64,000 nucleotides of DNA from assembly GCF_963678635.1 (NCBI RefSeq), contig NC_087064.1, forward strand, positions 6,174,411-6,238,410, given 5' to 3'. Shown piece by piece: positions 41,301-53,711 of this stretch. A model generated the notes under the pieces. That model was not told the DNA's origin and did no database searches. It saw only the letters and a list, made by a program, of their open reading frames with translations. Position numbers and translations under genes: made by a program. The DNA is from Symsagittifera roscoffensis (Eukaryota > Xenacoelomorpha > Acoela > Convolutidae). Each line of letters begins with the position of its first letter. Positions within the stretch are counted from its first letter, which is position 1.

Positions 41301-44300
41301 ACGTCTAATAAGAACACTAAAATCAAGACTGTCGGTAATGAAAATTGATAACCGTAACAAACCATATAAGCTTGCTTCGGACGTGGCTGAGCTTATCAAA
41401 ACCCTAAGAATAACACCTAATGCAACAACAAAATTAACCCCATTCGAAGCGCATTTCGGTAGAAAACCAAACACACCGCTAAGCACTATAGCCACATCTC
41501 CAAAATCGCCAAAAACCTATCATGGGAAAACATCAAACTTGCTTGTTTAGACCAAAAGCTCCTTAACAAAACCGCAGTAGCCATGTGGAATAGAGACGTG
41601 AACAGCGAGGACGAGCTGGATATCAATTATCGACAAAAGCAACAGGAACCAAAACTAGTGCTAGACAACATGCCCTCCTCATCGAAATCCACAACCGTCA
41701 ACAAACCCCCGGTGGTCGCCGAGACTGTAACCCCATCGGTTAAAAGGAAAGCAACCACTCCAGCCGAGAAACCACATACAATAGACGAATGGGACAGTAG
41801 CGACGGAGAGTTCGACCGTCAACTGTTGGCTCGATTCCCGATAGGTGCGCACTTACCTTTAACTAATACCGCCTACGATCTTATTAAAGAAAAACTTAAA
41901 TTTCTAAACAAAAAAACCGGCCACAACATTGAAAAAATAAGAACAAGGATACCTATACGAACGCTAACAGCGCAAGAAAAACAAAAAATGGAAAGGGCAC
42001 CAATAATTTTTCTTAAAGACCGCATTAAAAGGTCCGCAGTCAATCATTAACCCAAAACTAGGACAGAAAATGGATCAGGTGGCCAGAAAATTAGGCGGTA
42101 TTGCAAGAAAAATCAAAACAACCAGGTGTATTTGGGGCACAATTTAAAATTTTGGAAAACGGCTCAATTATTAATTACTCACCACACACCGCTTGGATGC
42201 GGGAAGATGGTAAGCAGCCACGCGTTATAAGACACGACGGTCTCGCTTTTGTTCCGGATCCACGGGTCTATGGAAAATGTCGCCCAGCAGCCCTTAAAGA
42301 CTTTGTGGCTTATAAATTTTTACCTCGAGCCAAACTTCGTGTTTTAGCAAAAAGCCCCAAACTGGATAGGGCAAAGCAGACCAGCAAGCAGGGGGTACAG
42401 GACACAACGAAATCTCAAACCAGCCCGAAAAAGCCACCTCCCAAAAATCTGGAACAGCTTCTCTCGCAATCCCGGAATAGACGTGCACTAGGTCATGACG
42501 GCCTATTCAAAAGGATCCATAACAAGACAAGAGCGACCTCAGCTAATCCAGACACTGCAGTGATGCCAAAACCAACTGGTAAACAAAACCCGCTAAGCAA
42601 ATTAAAGAAGAGCAGACTTGATAATGCCGATATAGAGTTCGAATGCGATACTTCCATATCTCTGTCAGATACGGAACTTACTCGGAAAACGCCTTCCCCC
42701 AAAAAGCCAGCCCCTAAAAAGCTGGACACGAAGAAAACGCCCGAAGACTTCGATCAACAATGTCGTCGATCAATGAGAAATAGGACCAATGCGTTGGCCG
42801 GAAAACTAGGCAATGCTATTCCAATCAGCCTTATTGAGGCACAAGACAGGGACATTCGAAGTGTGGTATTTCAGGTCGAGGCGCACAAAACAAACAGGCG
42901 CACAAAACAAACCTACCCCTACAAACAGCGCACAAAATCAAATCGCCGTCACACCGCATCAAAGCCAACAAGAGTTGATCTCCTTATCATCAACTATAGA
43001 ATGTGTGGAAATCCAATTGGAATCCGACACACCGAAAAATATTCGGGCACGCAGCGCACAAAAGGACGACGTTCACATGTCTCCAACAGAAACGGAAAAG
43101 TCAGAGACTAAATTGCAAACGTCTTCTCATCAAAGGGCAATAAGTACTCGATACGTTCTCGACAAACCTTCACAGGCCAATACCCCAGACGCAAATTTCA
43201 TAAAGAACTTCGACTCAGCGATGAAGCTCTTAAAGGAGATCCCACCCATCACAAATTCCATGACTTTCCAAAGGGAAAAAGAGGGCACTTCAACCAGCCC
43301 TGATAACATAAAAATACCAACACCCAACACGCCAAGTCAAGAAACCAAGTCAGCCTGGGACAAAAGCCATCAAGAAAAAGTAACTTTTCTTCTAAAAAAG
43401 GGGAAATGCTATACAGCGTATAGTAAAGAAACACATTTGGTCAGATAGACCACATCAACTAAAACATTACTATACTGATATGTTACTCGGCGCTATATTT
43501 ATATCTACATATTTAACCAATTGGTATATTAATATAATCTATAGAGATCTGTTCTAATACGATACTATGTAAAACTAAAACTCATCAACTTATTATGTAC
43601 TAGTTTCTATGGGTTCTGATTCTCACATGCTTCGAGGTCAGTTCAAAACCGAGAACAGATTCTCTCTTAACAACCTGAATTTAAGTTAGTCATTCAATCT
43701 TTATTCGGACTTCAATTAGAATCTCAAATCATCTAACACTTTCCGTGGGTATAACACCCTGCCCCTGTTTAATCACCCGCCCAAGCTTAAGCCCACAGGC
43801 TTATAACCCTCCCATTGCAACATTTACAAGGATACACTATTTACAGCATACACCTCCTCGTTTACATTCCCTCATTCACCCCTACCCCCAAGCTTACAAT
43901 CCCCTGCCGTTAAAGGAGTTGGGATGAGCAGTACTGGGGGTATAAAAAGTGATTAGGTTTAGAAAACAAGTAGCTCGTGAATAAAGCAGAAGATGATGAA
44001 AAAATTTAGAAAAAGTTTCGCAAAAAATATTGAGGTTATAAGCCATTATGATCAATTATAATGGATTTAGAATGAATTCTAATCCATTTTAATGGATGTT
44101 AAAAAATTGTGTTTTTGCGGAAAGAGTCAACTATAATTCAATATAATCGATTTCATGGTCTTTATTAAATGGGAACAAATTAGGCAAAACTGTTCCATTA
44201 CAATCGATTTTTTCCTTGAAACTGCGTTTAAGCAACAAAAAAAATTTTGCAACTATTTTTCGCCCGCATTGGCAATTTCAAGCTGAATGAAACTAATTTT

Positions 44301-47300
44301 CCACAGTTAAAATACCATAAAAATTCAAACTACCGCAAAAATTTTCAAAAAAAAATCCTTTACTTTCAAGTTTTACTTTATACACTAGAAAACAAAATCC
44401 ATTAGTATACTATAAAAATGAGCTATCGAACCAACTCAAACTAAATGTAACACGATTTAGCTTTTGGATTCGCCTCAAACCTGTAGCCGCATTTTCTTAA
44501 AATCCATGACTGAATAACCGCGTCAGTGCTGTAAAAAACTAAAGTTTTTTGAGAAAAATTGTTTGCCGCAAACTATAACTTCCTCTGGATATTCTAAAAG
44601 TTTTAATATATGAGTTCTCCAGCTATTAAAAACAGTTCTTGAAAACTATAATTCTTATGTATTTTTATTGCAAGATTTTCAAAGAAGTTATATTCGAAAC
44701 AAACGACCAGAAAAGTGTAAGAAAACGAGGAAAATGAAAACAAACGACTGAAAAGCCATGTTTAAACTCGTTGATTTTCAGAAATTGTTTATATAATTGA
44801 CACTTTTATTTTAAAACAAACTCAATTTTAATAAGCTGGATCAAGGGGGAAAGTTTTTATTCGGTTGAAAATTCTTAAAGTGAAAACTCAATTTCGAAAA
44901 TAGAAATCAATAAAATGTTTTTGCGCCATCTACACTTAAGGCGTTAGCGCTCTGCATGATAGTTCTAAAAATCTGACCATGATGTTGTTTTCTGTTGTTG
45001 GAATTTTTGAACCATTATAAGATTTTGTTATTTCCAGCTTGTTGCAGGCACGTTTTGTATAATTTCAGACCCCCGGAAGCAAAGTGGAACAATTTTTTTT
45101 AACTTTTGGGCACCGATTAGGCAGACCCAAAAGAAAGAGTCCGCAGCCGGCGCAATTGAAGTAATTTTAAACACGACCTGCAGGCGGGACCCAAGTTAAA
45201 ACTACCGACGCAGAGGAAGTAAAATAATTTTTGATCGATTGCACTGCAACAAAAAAACTTAGTCCTAAATTTTAAATTAGTCAATTAAACAAATCAAATT
45301 AACTAGTATATATTTTTTCGGGCACATGAACTTTCTACCTAGCGGAGGTTTGTTAAAGAAATTGGAATGGTTTTAAATTGTATATAAGAATATTTGCCGT
45401 TAATTTTAGTAGCGCAGCTTAGATTTTGGCAGCAGTAAACTTTTTCCTTAACTTGTGTTATGTTTTATAGTGAAAACACAATAATTTGAAATCAATCCCC
45501 CAGGATGGAGTCTGATTCTTTTCAAATTGTCAGCTAATGATAAATTTGTCAAGTTTTATAATGAAAAAATGAAGTTCGAGGGAACTCGGCGTGGCGAAGA
45601 CAATAATCATCGACATTTACATGCAGGGTGCCGTGAAACACAAAAAAACTCAAGTTCCGTTTCGGTAAGGATCACTACGGCTAAGTTGTATTTCTCTAGA
45701 GGGGAAAAGAAACTTCGAAAAAAGAATACCATATTTATTTTTAAAATAAGAGAATTGTTTGAGTGAGCTCAAACAATTTAATCTGGTTTTTGCTGAAAAA
45801 ACGTTTTGTACTATGAGGGACATAATTATTGCTGATTATAAAAAAGTATTCGACAACTCGCTTCAATTTAACGCAGGCTAGCGCAAAAAATCAAGTTCAA
45901 TTTCAGTAAAGATCGATATGGCTATGTTGTTTTTCTCTAGAGGGAAAAAAACTTCGAAGAAAGATACAAAATATATTTTTAAAAGAATAGTATTTTTTGA
46001 GTGAGCTCAAATAATTCAACTGGTTTTTGGCTAGAAAACAAAAGTATTTTCCTTTGAGGGACATAATTATTGCCGATTTTTAAAATGTATTAGACAACTC
46101 GCTTCAATTTAACGCAAGAGTGATTGATAAGTAAAAAATCATTTCAAAAGGGTTTGAAAAAACAAAATAAATCCATGATTTTTTCCTTATTTACAACCAA
46201 AATCTAGTTGAATCTAAATGTTAACTACAAAATTTTGCCACTGGCTTCATATTCAGCAGGTTGGAATGATGTTGGAAAAAATATGCATGAAAGATTCTCT
46301 ATGTCAGAAACATTGATATGACTGACTATGTTCTCTCAACGATAGAAAAATCAATATCAAACAACCGAGCAACTTCTGTTTACAGTGAAGTGTTGCCAAG
46401 CGCAAATTTTGTTGCAATTGCTAGATTACCAACCTGGCGACAATAATATGTTTTGGCGAAAGAACTTTTTCGAAGAATGATAGTAGCAATGAACATAAGC
46501 GAAGCAGATTTGGGTATGAATCGGACGAATGCTTTCCGCTTGCAAAAAAATTTGCTGAGATGCTATCATTGTGCACAGAAACAGTCTACCCGTTGCTGTT
46601 ACTCCGAACTCAACAACATTTGTTCCAATCAGCTTAAGTTTTTTTCATTTTGTGTTAAACCATAGTCATGAAATGAATCTCGCCAGTATTAGTATATTTT
46701 ATTTTGCTTTTGATCTCTCGTCTACTCCAGAGGCTTCGAAGTAACTAGTTGTAAAATGTTGGTCGAACTCAAACTCGACGCAGGTCCTGCTAATAGTGTC
46801 AGAAACTTGTTTAGTTGAGAGCGTGTATTCTTACTTATGAGAAATTGGGCAAAAATTGACCTAAGCAAGTCATAAATTACCTTGAAAAAATAAAATTTAC
46901 CCATGTAAACAATTAAAGCGTTAGTTAGAGGATATTTCGTTCTAAGTTAGCAGGCCTTTCAGTTTTGAAAAACAATAAATCGCTCATGATTATCGCAGCC
47001 GCTTCAGACTAACCCGATACCCAATTCTTGATTTTCTGCGAGCTGCATATTGTCTGTAGATCCTCTTGGTGAAAAATTTTGTGCTTATCTCTTGTGTACA
47101 AGAAACTTATAAAAAAACATTGAGGAAATCAAATACATATAGAAAGCCGAGATAATCAACCGACTCGGTCTTATGTATCTTTTGTTTTATTGATTTTGCT
47201 CATGTCATAAAAAGAACTAGATTTCCATTATATTCGCGGTGTAAAACACCGATACAATGAAAATTGCTAAACTTATGTTATTTTTTTATTTTTATTTGTA

Positions 47301-50300
47301 GTATGTAATAGAACAAATTATAAAAGTTTTTGTGAAAATTCGTTCTTTCACCGAAAGTTTTCACTCTGAAACATTATGAGATGCGCAAAAACTCCTCCTC
47401 AATTTTTTGAATTTTTAAGGCACGGCCATTTGAAAGTAACACTGAGATCAATAGAAAAAATTCAATTTTTGAGTCTTAACTAATTAAATTTTTGTCGGTT
47501 AATTTACAAAAGCTATCAGTTGTTGCGGTAAAAATTATTTCAGTTTGAATTCGAAAAGTTTTAGGTTGAGAACAGAGCCAACTTGAGGCAATCTTCTAAG
47601 ATCTGAAACACCACCAGCAACTACGTTTTTGATAGCGTTATAAATCACAGTTGTTTTCAATTTGTCTATCAGAGGACCTGACATTTGATACTTAGCGCAA
47701 CACATAAATAAATAATTGAATGTAAATTAAGTGATAAGCAGGACAAATAATTTGGAAAAAATTTGTTTATTTAGTGGTAGACTTTTTACTTATCTTCATT
47801 TTCAAAAAACTAATTCCAAAAATCTCTTTGTTTTGAATGACAGTTTAAAGCAAAGTTTGCCTTTTAAACAAAATCAGACATGTTGAATGCGAAATTGGTG
47901 GAATGAATCAGAAGTTTGCATATAAATTGCTTTAACCAATTGTAGGATTATTCAACTTACGACTATTTAAAGATAGTTAGTTAGACACTTATCATTTTTT
48001 GCATTCTTGTTTCGAGCAATAAGGCTTGTTAGGTTTCTTCAGCTTTTTTCAAAAATTTTTCAGTTGCTTCGGATCATTTTCCTTTCATCATTTTTTGGTT
48101 TTTTCAGTTTTTGTCTGCCAGCCATTGAAATTCGTTAGTTGATAAGTTTATTTCTCGTCCATATTTCTTCTTCATTTATACAACTTGATAATTATACATT
48201 GGACACATGTTTTTGCACAGCTTTTATGTATACGTTTATGGTTCAAAGACATGTCACCTAAATCATCCAAAATGTCAACTTTTTTATCAAGCTATGAAAA
48301 CTTCCAGCTGAGTAAAAATCAACTGATTTTAATGTGAAACATCGGAGAACTTTTGATCACAAAGTCAAGAGCTGGATCATGCATTCATAGTTCCAAATTT
48401 TATGAGGAAACTTTACGAGTATTTTGGGTCATAATAACAAAATTTAACAAAGATCTAAAATGGATGACAATAAACCACGTTTCAAAAATAGTGTAACTGC
48501 TTCCTCTCGTTTTTCTTTAAACATACATGGCTGTTAAAAAAATAATTTGAATGCTACGGTTAATTAAATGACTCCCACGAGTTATGGTGACATTTTTGTA
48601 AATGCGTGACAAAATATTCCCGGCAAACTAACCTTAAAATTTGAATTGAACTGTTTTATGCCCAAAACCCGCCGTACAAAAGTGCATTATTAGCAAAACC
48701 TTGGTCGAAAAAAAACCAAAAAAACTCAAGTGCAGTTTCAGTAAGGATCGCTACAGCTATGTTGTAGTTGTCTAGAGGGGAAAAGAAACTTCGAAGAAAG
48801 AATACCAAATATATTTCTAAAAGAAGAGAGTTTTTTGATTGAGCTCAATCAAATTGAACTGGTTTTTGCTGAAAAAAGTTTTGTACTATGATGGACATAA
48901 TTATGGCTGATTATAAAAATGTATTCGACAACTCGCTTCAATTTAACACAGGTTGTCGCAACAAAAATCAAGTTCAATTTCGGTAAGGATCGCTATGGCT
49001 ATGTTGTTTTTCTCTACTGGGAAAAAGAAACTTCGAAGAAAGAATACAAAATATATTTTTAAAAGAATAGTATTTTTTTGAATGAGCTCAAACAAGTCAA
49101 CTGGTCTTTGGCTAGAAAACTAAATTATTGTCCTATGAGGGACATAATTTTTGCTGATTTTCAAAATGTTTTAGACAACTTGCTTCAATTTAACGCAAGA
49201 GTGATTGATAAGTATAAATTCATTTCAAAAGGGTTTGAAAAAACAAAATAAATCCATGGTTTTTTCTTTAGTTACAACCAAAATCTAGTTGAATCTAAAA
49301 GTTAACTGCAAGATTTTGCCACTAGCATCATATTCAGCAGGTTGAAATGATGTTGGAAAAATTAAGCATTGAAGTTGCAAAAGTTCCGAGTAACTCCCAA
49401 TGAATTAGAAAAATTCCGTTTCAAGACGAACACCTTTTTGGTAAAAAAAATTAGTAATCAGAATCTCACACCACTGCAACCGAGTCATTTGCTTACCTCC
49501 AGTAAAATTTGATAAACAACCAAAGCTCGAGCAAATCTTTTACAATCTGTTAACTAACAAATTACTAACTCGGTCTCAATGGAAAACGATTATTAAATTC
49601 TCCTTAAAAATAATTAAAACTGTAAATATATATTGATGAAAATCCCAACGTCGTTTTTAAAGTTGAAAGAAAAAAGACAGTACTTTTGGCCAAATTATTG
49701 GATCAAAAATGTAAATACCTAGATGATATGGTTGGTCCCGAGTTGAGTTGCGATTGCAGGACTTAGTGTGCCCTGGAGAAAAGCAACGTTTTTCATGATT
49801 GATTGAAAATTGAACAACAGCCAGAGATTGGCGAAAGTGAAGACATACATGTCGCCAAATTCAAAGTTTTGCGTGGATGACTCCAGAGGGTGATATGGAA
49901 AACTGAAAAGATAAAAAAATTAGAATTAAGTATTCAGAAAATTTCAGCTACCGACGCAAAACTTGACATAAACTATTCATAGAGCCGAGTTTTCATACGA
50001 CAGTGAGGCCAAGCAAATGAGTTGCCAGGACAAGGCTATTATAATGAGGACACTCTATCAGGTATTGACGGTATTGAAGTACTGACGGAGAGCGTGGAAA
50101 TTACGGATCGCAAAGCTCTAGTTGCAGCCTCGAACTGGCTGAAGCATTTTGGTACATTTGCATGCAATGTCTCGGCGTGCGACAAGCACTTAATTAGCGT
50201 TGTGAAACTTAATTTGTATCCTAGACATACTCCCAAAAACAATTTTGTCAAATCTGAAGATGCAGCCAAACACTTAAAGGTTCAATTACTCGAATCGATT

Positions 50301-53300
50301 CTCTATGTCAGAAACATTGATATGACTGACTATGTTCTCTCAACGATAAAAAAAATCAATATCGAACAACCGAGCTTTTTATGTTTGCAGTGAAAAGTTG
50401 CCAAGCGCAATTTTTGTTGCAATTGCTAGATTACCAACCCGGTGAATATAAGATGTTTTGGCGAAAGAACTTTTCCGAATAATGATAGTAGCAATGAGCA
50501 TACGCGAAGCAGATTTGGGTATGAACCGGTCGAATGCTTTCCTCTTGCAAGAAAGTTTTCTGAGATAGTATCATTGTGCACAGAAACAGTCTACTCGTTG
50601 CTGTTACTCCAAACTGAACAACAGACAAAAAAGCATTTTTCCAATCAGCTGAAGTTTTTTCTTTTTGTGTTAAACAAAAGTTATGAAAAGAATCTCGCCA
50701 GTATTAGTATATTTTATCTTGCTTTTGATCTCTCGCCTACTACAGAGGCTTCGAAGTAACTAGTTGTAAAATGTTGGTCGAACTCAAACTCGGCGCAGGT
50801 CCTGCTAATAGTGTCAGAAACTTGTTTATTTGAGAGCGCGTATTCTTACTTATGAAAAATTGGGCAAAAATTGACCTAAGCAAGTCATAAATTACCTTCA
50901 AAAAATTTTCATTGTATCGCGGTTTTTACACCGCGAATAAAATGGAAATCTAGTTCTCTTTATGACATGAGCAAAATCAATAAAACAAAAAATACATAAG
51001 ACCGAGTCGGTTGCTCATCTCTTGTGTTCAAGAAACTTATAAAAAACATTTGAGGAAACCAATTACACATAGAAAGCCGAGATAATCAACCGACTCGGTC
51101 TTATGTATTTTTTGTTTTATTGATTTTGCTCATGTCATAAAGAGAACTAAATTTCCATTTTATTCGCGGTGTAAAAACCGCGATACAATAAAAATTGCTA
51201 AACTTATGTCATTCTTTATTATTATTTTGTAGTATGTGTTCGAACAAAATAAAAAATTTTTTTGTTGAAACTCATTCTTTCAACGAAAGTTTTCACTCTG
51301 AAACATTATGAGATGCGCAAAAACTCCTCCTCAAGTTTCTTGAATTTTTAAGGCACGGCCATTTGAAAGTAACACTGAGAGCAATAGAAAAAATTCAATT
51401 TTTGAGCCTTACCCAATCAAATTTTTGTCTGTTAATCTAGAAAAGCGATCATTTGTTGCGGTGAAAATTATTTCAATTTGAATTCGAAAAGTTTAAGGTT
51501 GAGACCAGAGCAAACTTGAGGCAATCTTCTAAGATCTGAAACACCACCAGCAACTACGTTTTTGATAGCGTTATAAATGACAGTTGTTTTCAATTTTTCT
51601 ATCAGAGGACCTGACATTTGATACTTAGCGCAACACATAAATAAATAATTGAATGTAAATTAAGTGATAAGCAGGACAAATAATTTGGAAAAAATTTGTT
51701 TATTTAGTGGTAGACTTTTTACTTATCTTCATTTTCAAAAAACTAGTTCCAGAAATCTCTTTGTTTTGAATAGGAGTTTAACGCAAAGTTTGCCTTTTTA
51801 ACAAAATCAGACATGTTGAATTCATGTTTGAGCCATAGTTGTTGCGGAATTGGTGGATTGAATCAGAAGTTTGCATATAATTTGCTTTAACCAATTGTAG
51901 GATTATTCAACTTACGACTACTTAAAAATAGACAGTTAGACACTTATCATCGTTTTACATTCTTGTTTCGAGCAATAAGTCTTGTTAGGTTCCTTCTTCT
52001 TTTTTCAAAAATTTTCCAGTTGCTTCGGATCAATGTCCTTTCACCATTTTTTGTTTTTTCAGTTTTTGTCTGCCAGCCATTCAAGTTCGTTAGTTGGTAA
52101 GTTTATTTTTCGTCCGTATTTCTTCTTTTTTTATACAACTTGATAATTATATATTGGACACATGTTTTTGCCCAGCATCTATGTATACGTTTATCGTTCA
52201 AAGACATGTCACCTAAATCATCCAAAATATCAACTTCTTTATCAAGCTATGAAAACTTCCAGCTGAGTAAAAATCAACTGCTTTTTATGTGAAACAGTGG
52301 ACACCTTTTGATCACAAAGTCAAGAACTGGATCTTGCATTCATAGTTCCAAATTTTATGTTGAAAATTTACGAGTGTTTTGGGTCATAATAACAAAATTT
52401 AACAAAGATCTAAAATGGATGACAATAAACCACGTTTGAAAAAGTAGTTTAACTGGTTCCTCTCGTTTTTCTTAAATCTTTAATTGACTGTTTAAATATA
52501 GTTTGAATGCTATGATTGATTTAATGACTCCCACGAGTCATGGTGACATTTTTGTAAAAGCTTGACAAAATATTCCCGGCAAACTAAACTTAAAATTTGA
52601 ATTGAAGTGTTTTATGCCCAAAACCCGTACAAACACGCATTATTAGCAAAACCTTGGTCGAAAAAAAACCAAAAAAACTCAAGTGCAGTTTCAGTAAGGA
52701 TCGCTACAGCTATGTTGTAGTTGTCTAGAGGGGAAAAGAAACTTCGAAGAAAGAATACCAAATATATTTCTAAAAGAAGAGAGTTTTTTGATTGAGCTCA
52801 ATCAAATTGAACTGGTTTTTGCTGAAAAAAGTTTTGTACTATGATGGAAACCTTTAGCAAAACCTCAGTCGCAATGAAAAACAGAAAAATCAAAATTGGA
52901 TAGTTCCACTAAAAAATTTCACAGCTTCGACCTCATTGAGTCATAACTCTTACTCCTGGTCTCATTGCCATTTCATAGTTATCAGAGTTGTGAAGTTAGA
53001 GTAGTGATGTTAACAAAAAACTAGAGATGTTTGGCTCCAGAAAAAAAAAACAAAGATACACGACGCAGTGATGCACGATCTGTCTCCCAGAAAAATATCT
53101 CGTAGTTGTCTGCAATTCAATTTTATTGTCGAAAGGGCTGTATTCGTGGTTTTGCATGGGCACTTGGACACTCAGAGAGCAATTTCTCTCATCTGATTTC
53201 TCAGGAGAGCAGTTACAACTCCAGCTCCACTACAATCATATTTCTAATCTGATGTTCAGATTTCATCAACAAAGAATTTGGAGATCAAAGTTCTAATGAC

Positions 53301-53662
53301 TAGTGATCATTCTGGAAACTCCTCCTTCGAACCACAGCCTGCTATGCACCACAAAAGACCGCGATTTTGTTATTTCTGAAAACTTGGTCAATTTTTTTTA
53401 AGACTGATTCTCTAGGGTTCTTTTTCAATTTTCATCTTTGTTTCAAGCAATTCCGATTTCGATTTAACATGTCTGGTTATAAAAAAAAAGCTCTAAAATT
53501 AGTTTTTTTTGTGATAGCTGAAAAAAAAACTTGCTCTGTTACGTTTTCAGCAGGGTCTCAAAAACAAATTAGAAAAGAAATCTGAAAACTCTTTTGTCGA
53601 AAAAAAAAGATTCAATTGCTCAAAATAATTTTGCTTTTCTTGAACACGCTCTACTCTATCTC

Positions 53663-53711
<49 letters not shown>

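Larger units (their letters stand above)
36749..43756 (+). mobile_element. Ty3/gypsy LTR retrotransposon, copy 2 (decayed)
   Basis: A 7.0-kb element of the same family as 13390-20603 but in opposite orientation. Its LTRs (36749-37099 and 43407-43756) are about 96% identical by eye, so it is older than copy 1. PBS and polypurine tract are present. Gag-Pol has a nonsense codon 12 codons in, further stops, several frameshifts and a ~220-bp deletion removing the RT block around the first catalytic Asp. It lies in a C-rich patch. The flanks are CCCC before and CCCT after, so the target duplication is short or imperfect. Confidence 0.93.
45645..52846. repeat. ~4-kb direct tandem duplication (2 units plus a partial third)
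   Basis: 'aaaactcaagt.c.gtttc.gtaaggatc' begins units at about 45645, 48723 and 52677. Matching pairs include 46440/50447, 46740/50754, 47085/51020 and 48700/52655. Unit I is about 3.1 kb, because the stretch corresponding to 49370-50290 is deleted. Unit II is about 3.95 kb. Unit III is only ~170 bp. Each unit also starts with an internal ~240-bp subrepeat (45645/45886; 48723/48963). Confidence 0.88.

Noticed and set aside
50022..50759. Assignment of the unit II frames to a known transposase or nuclear-receptor domain
   Set aside because: Vague helical resemblance only. No diagnostic residues could be pointed to, so left unassigned.
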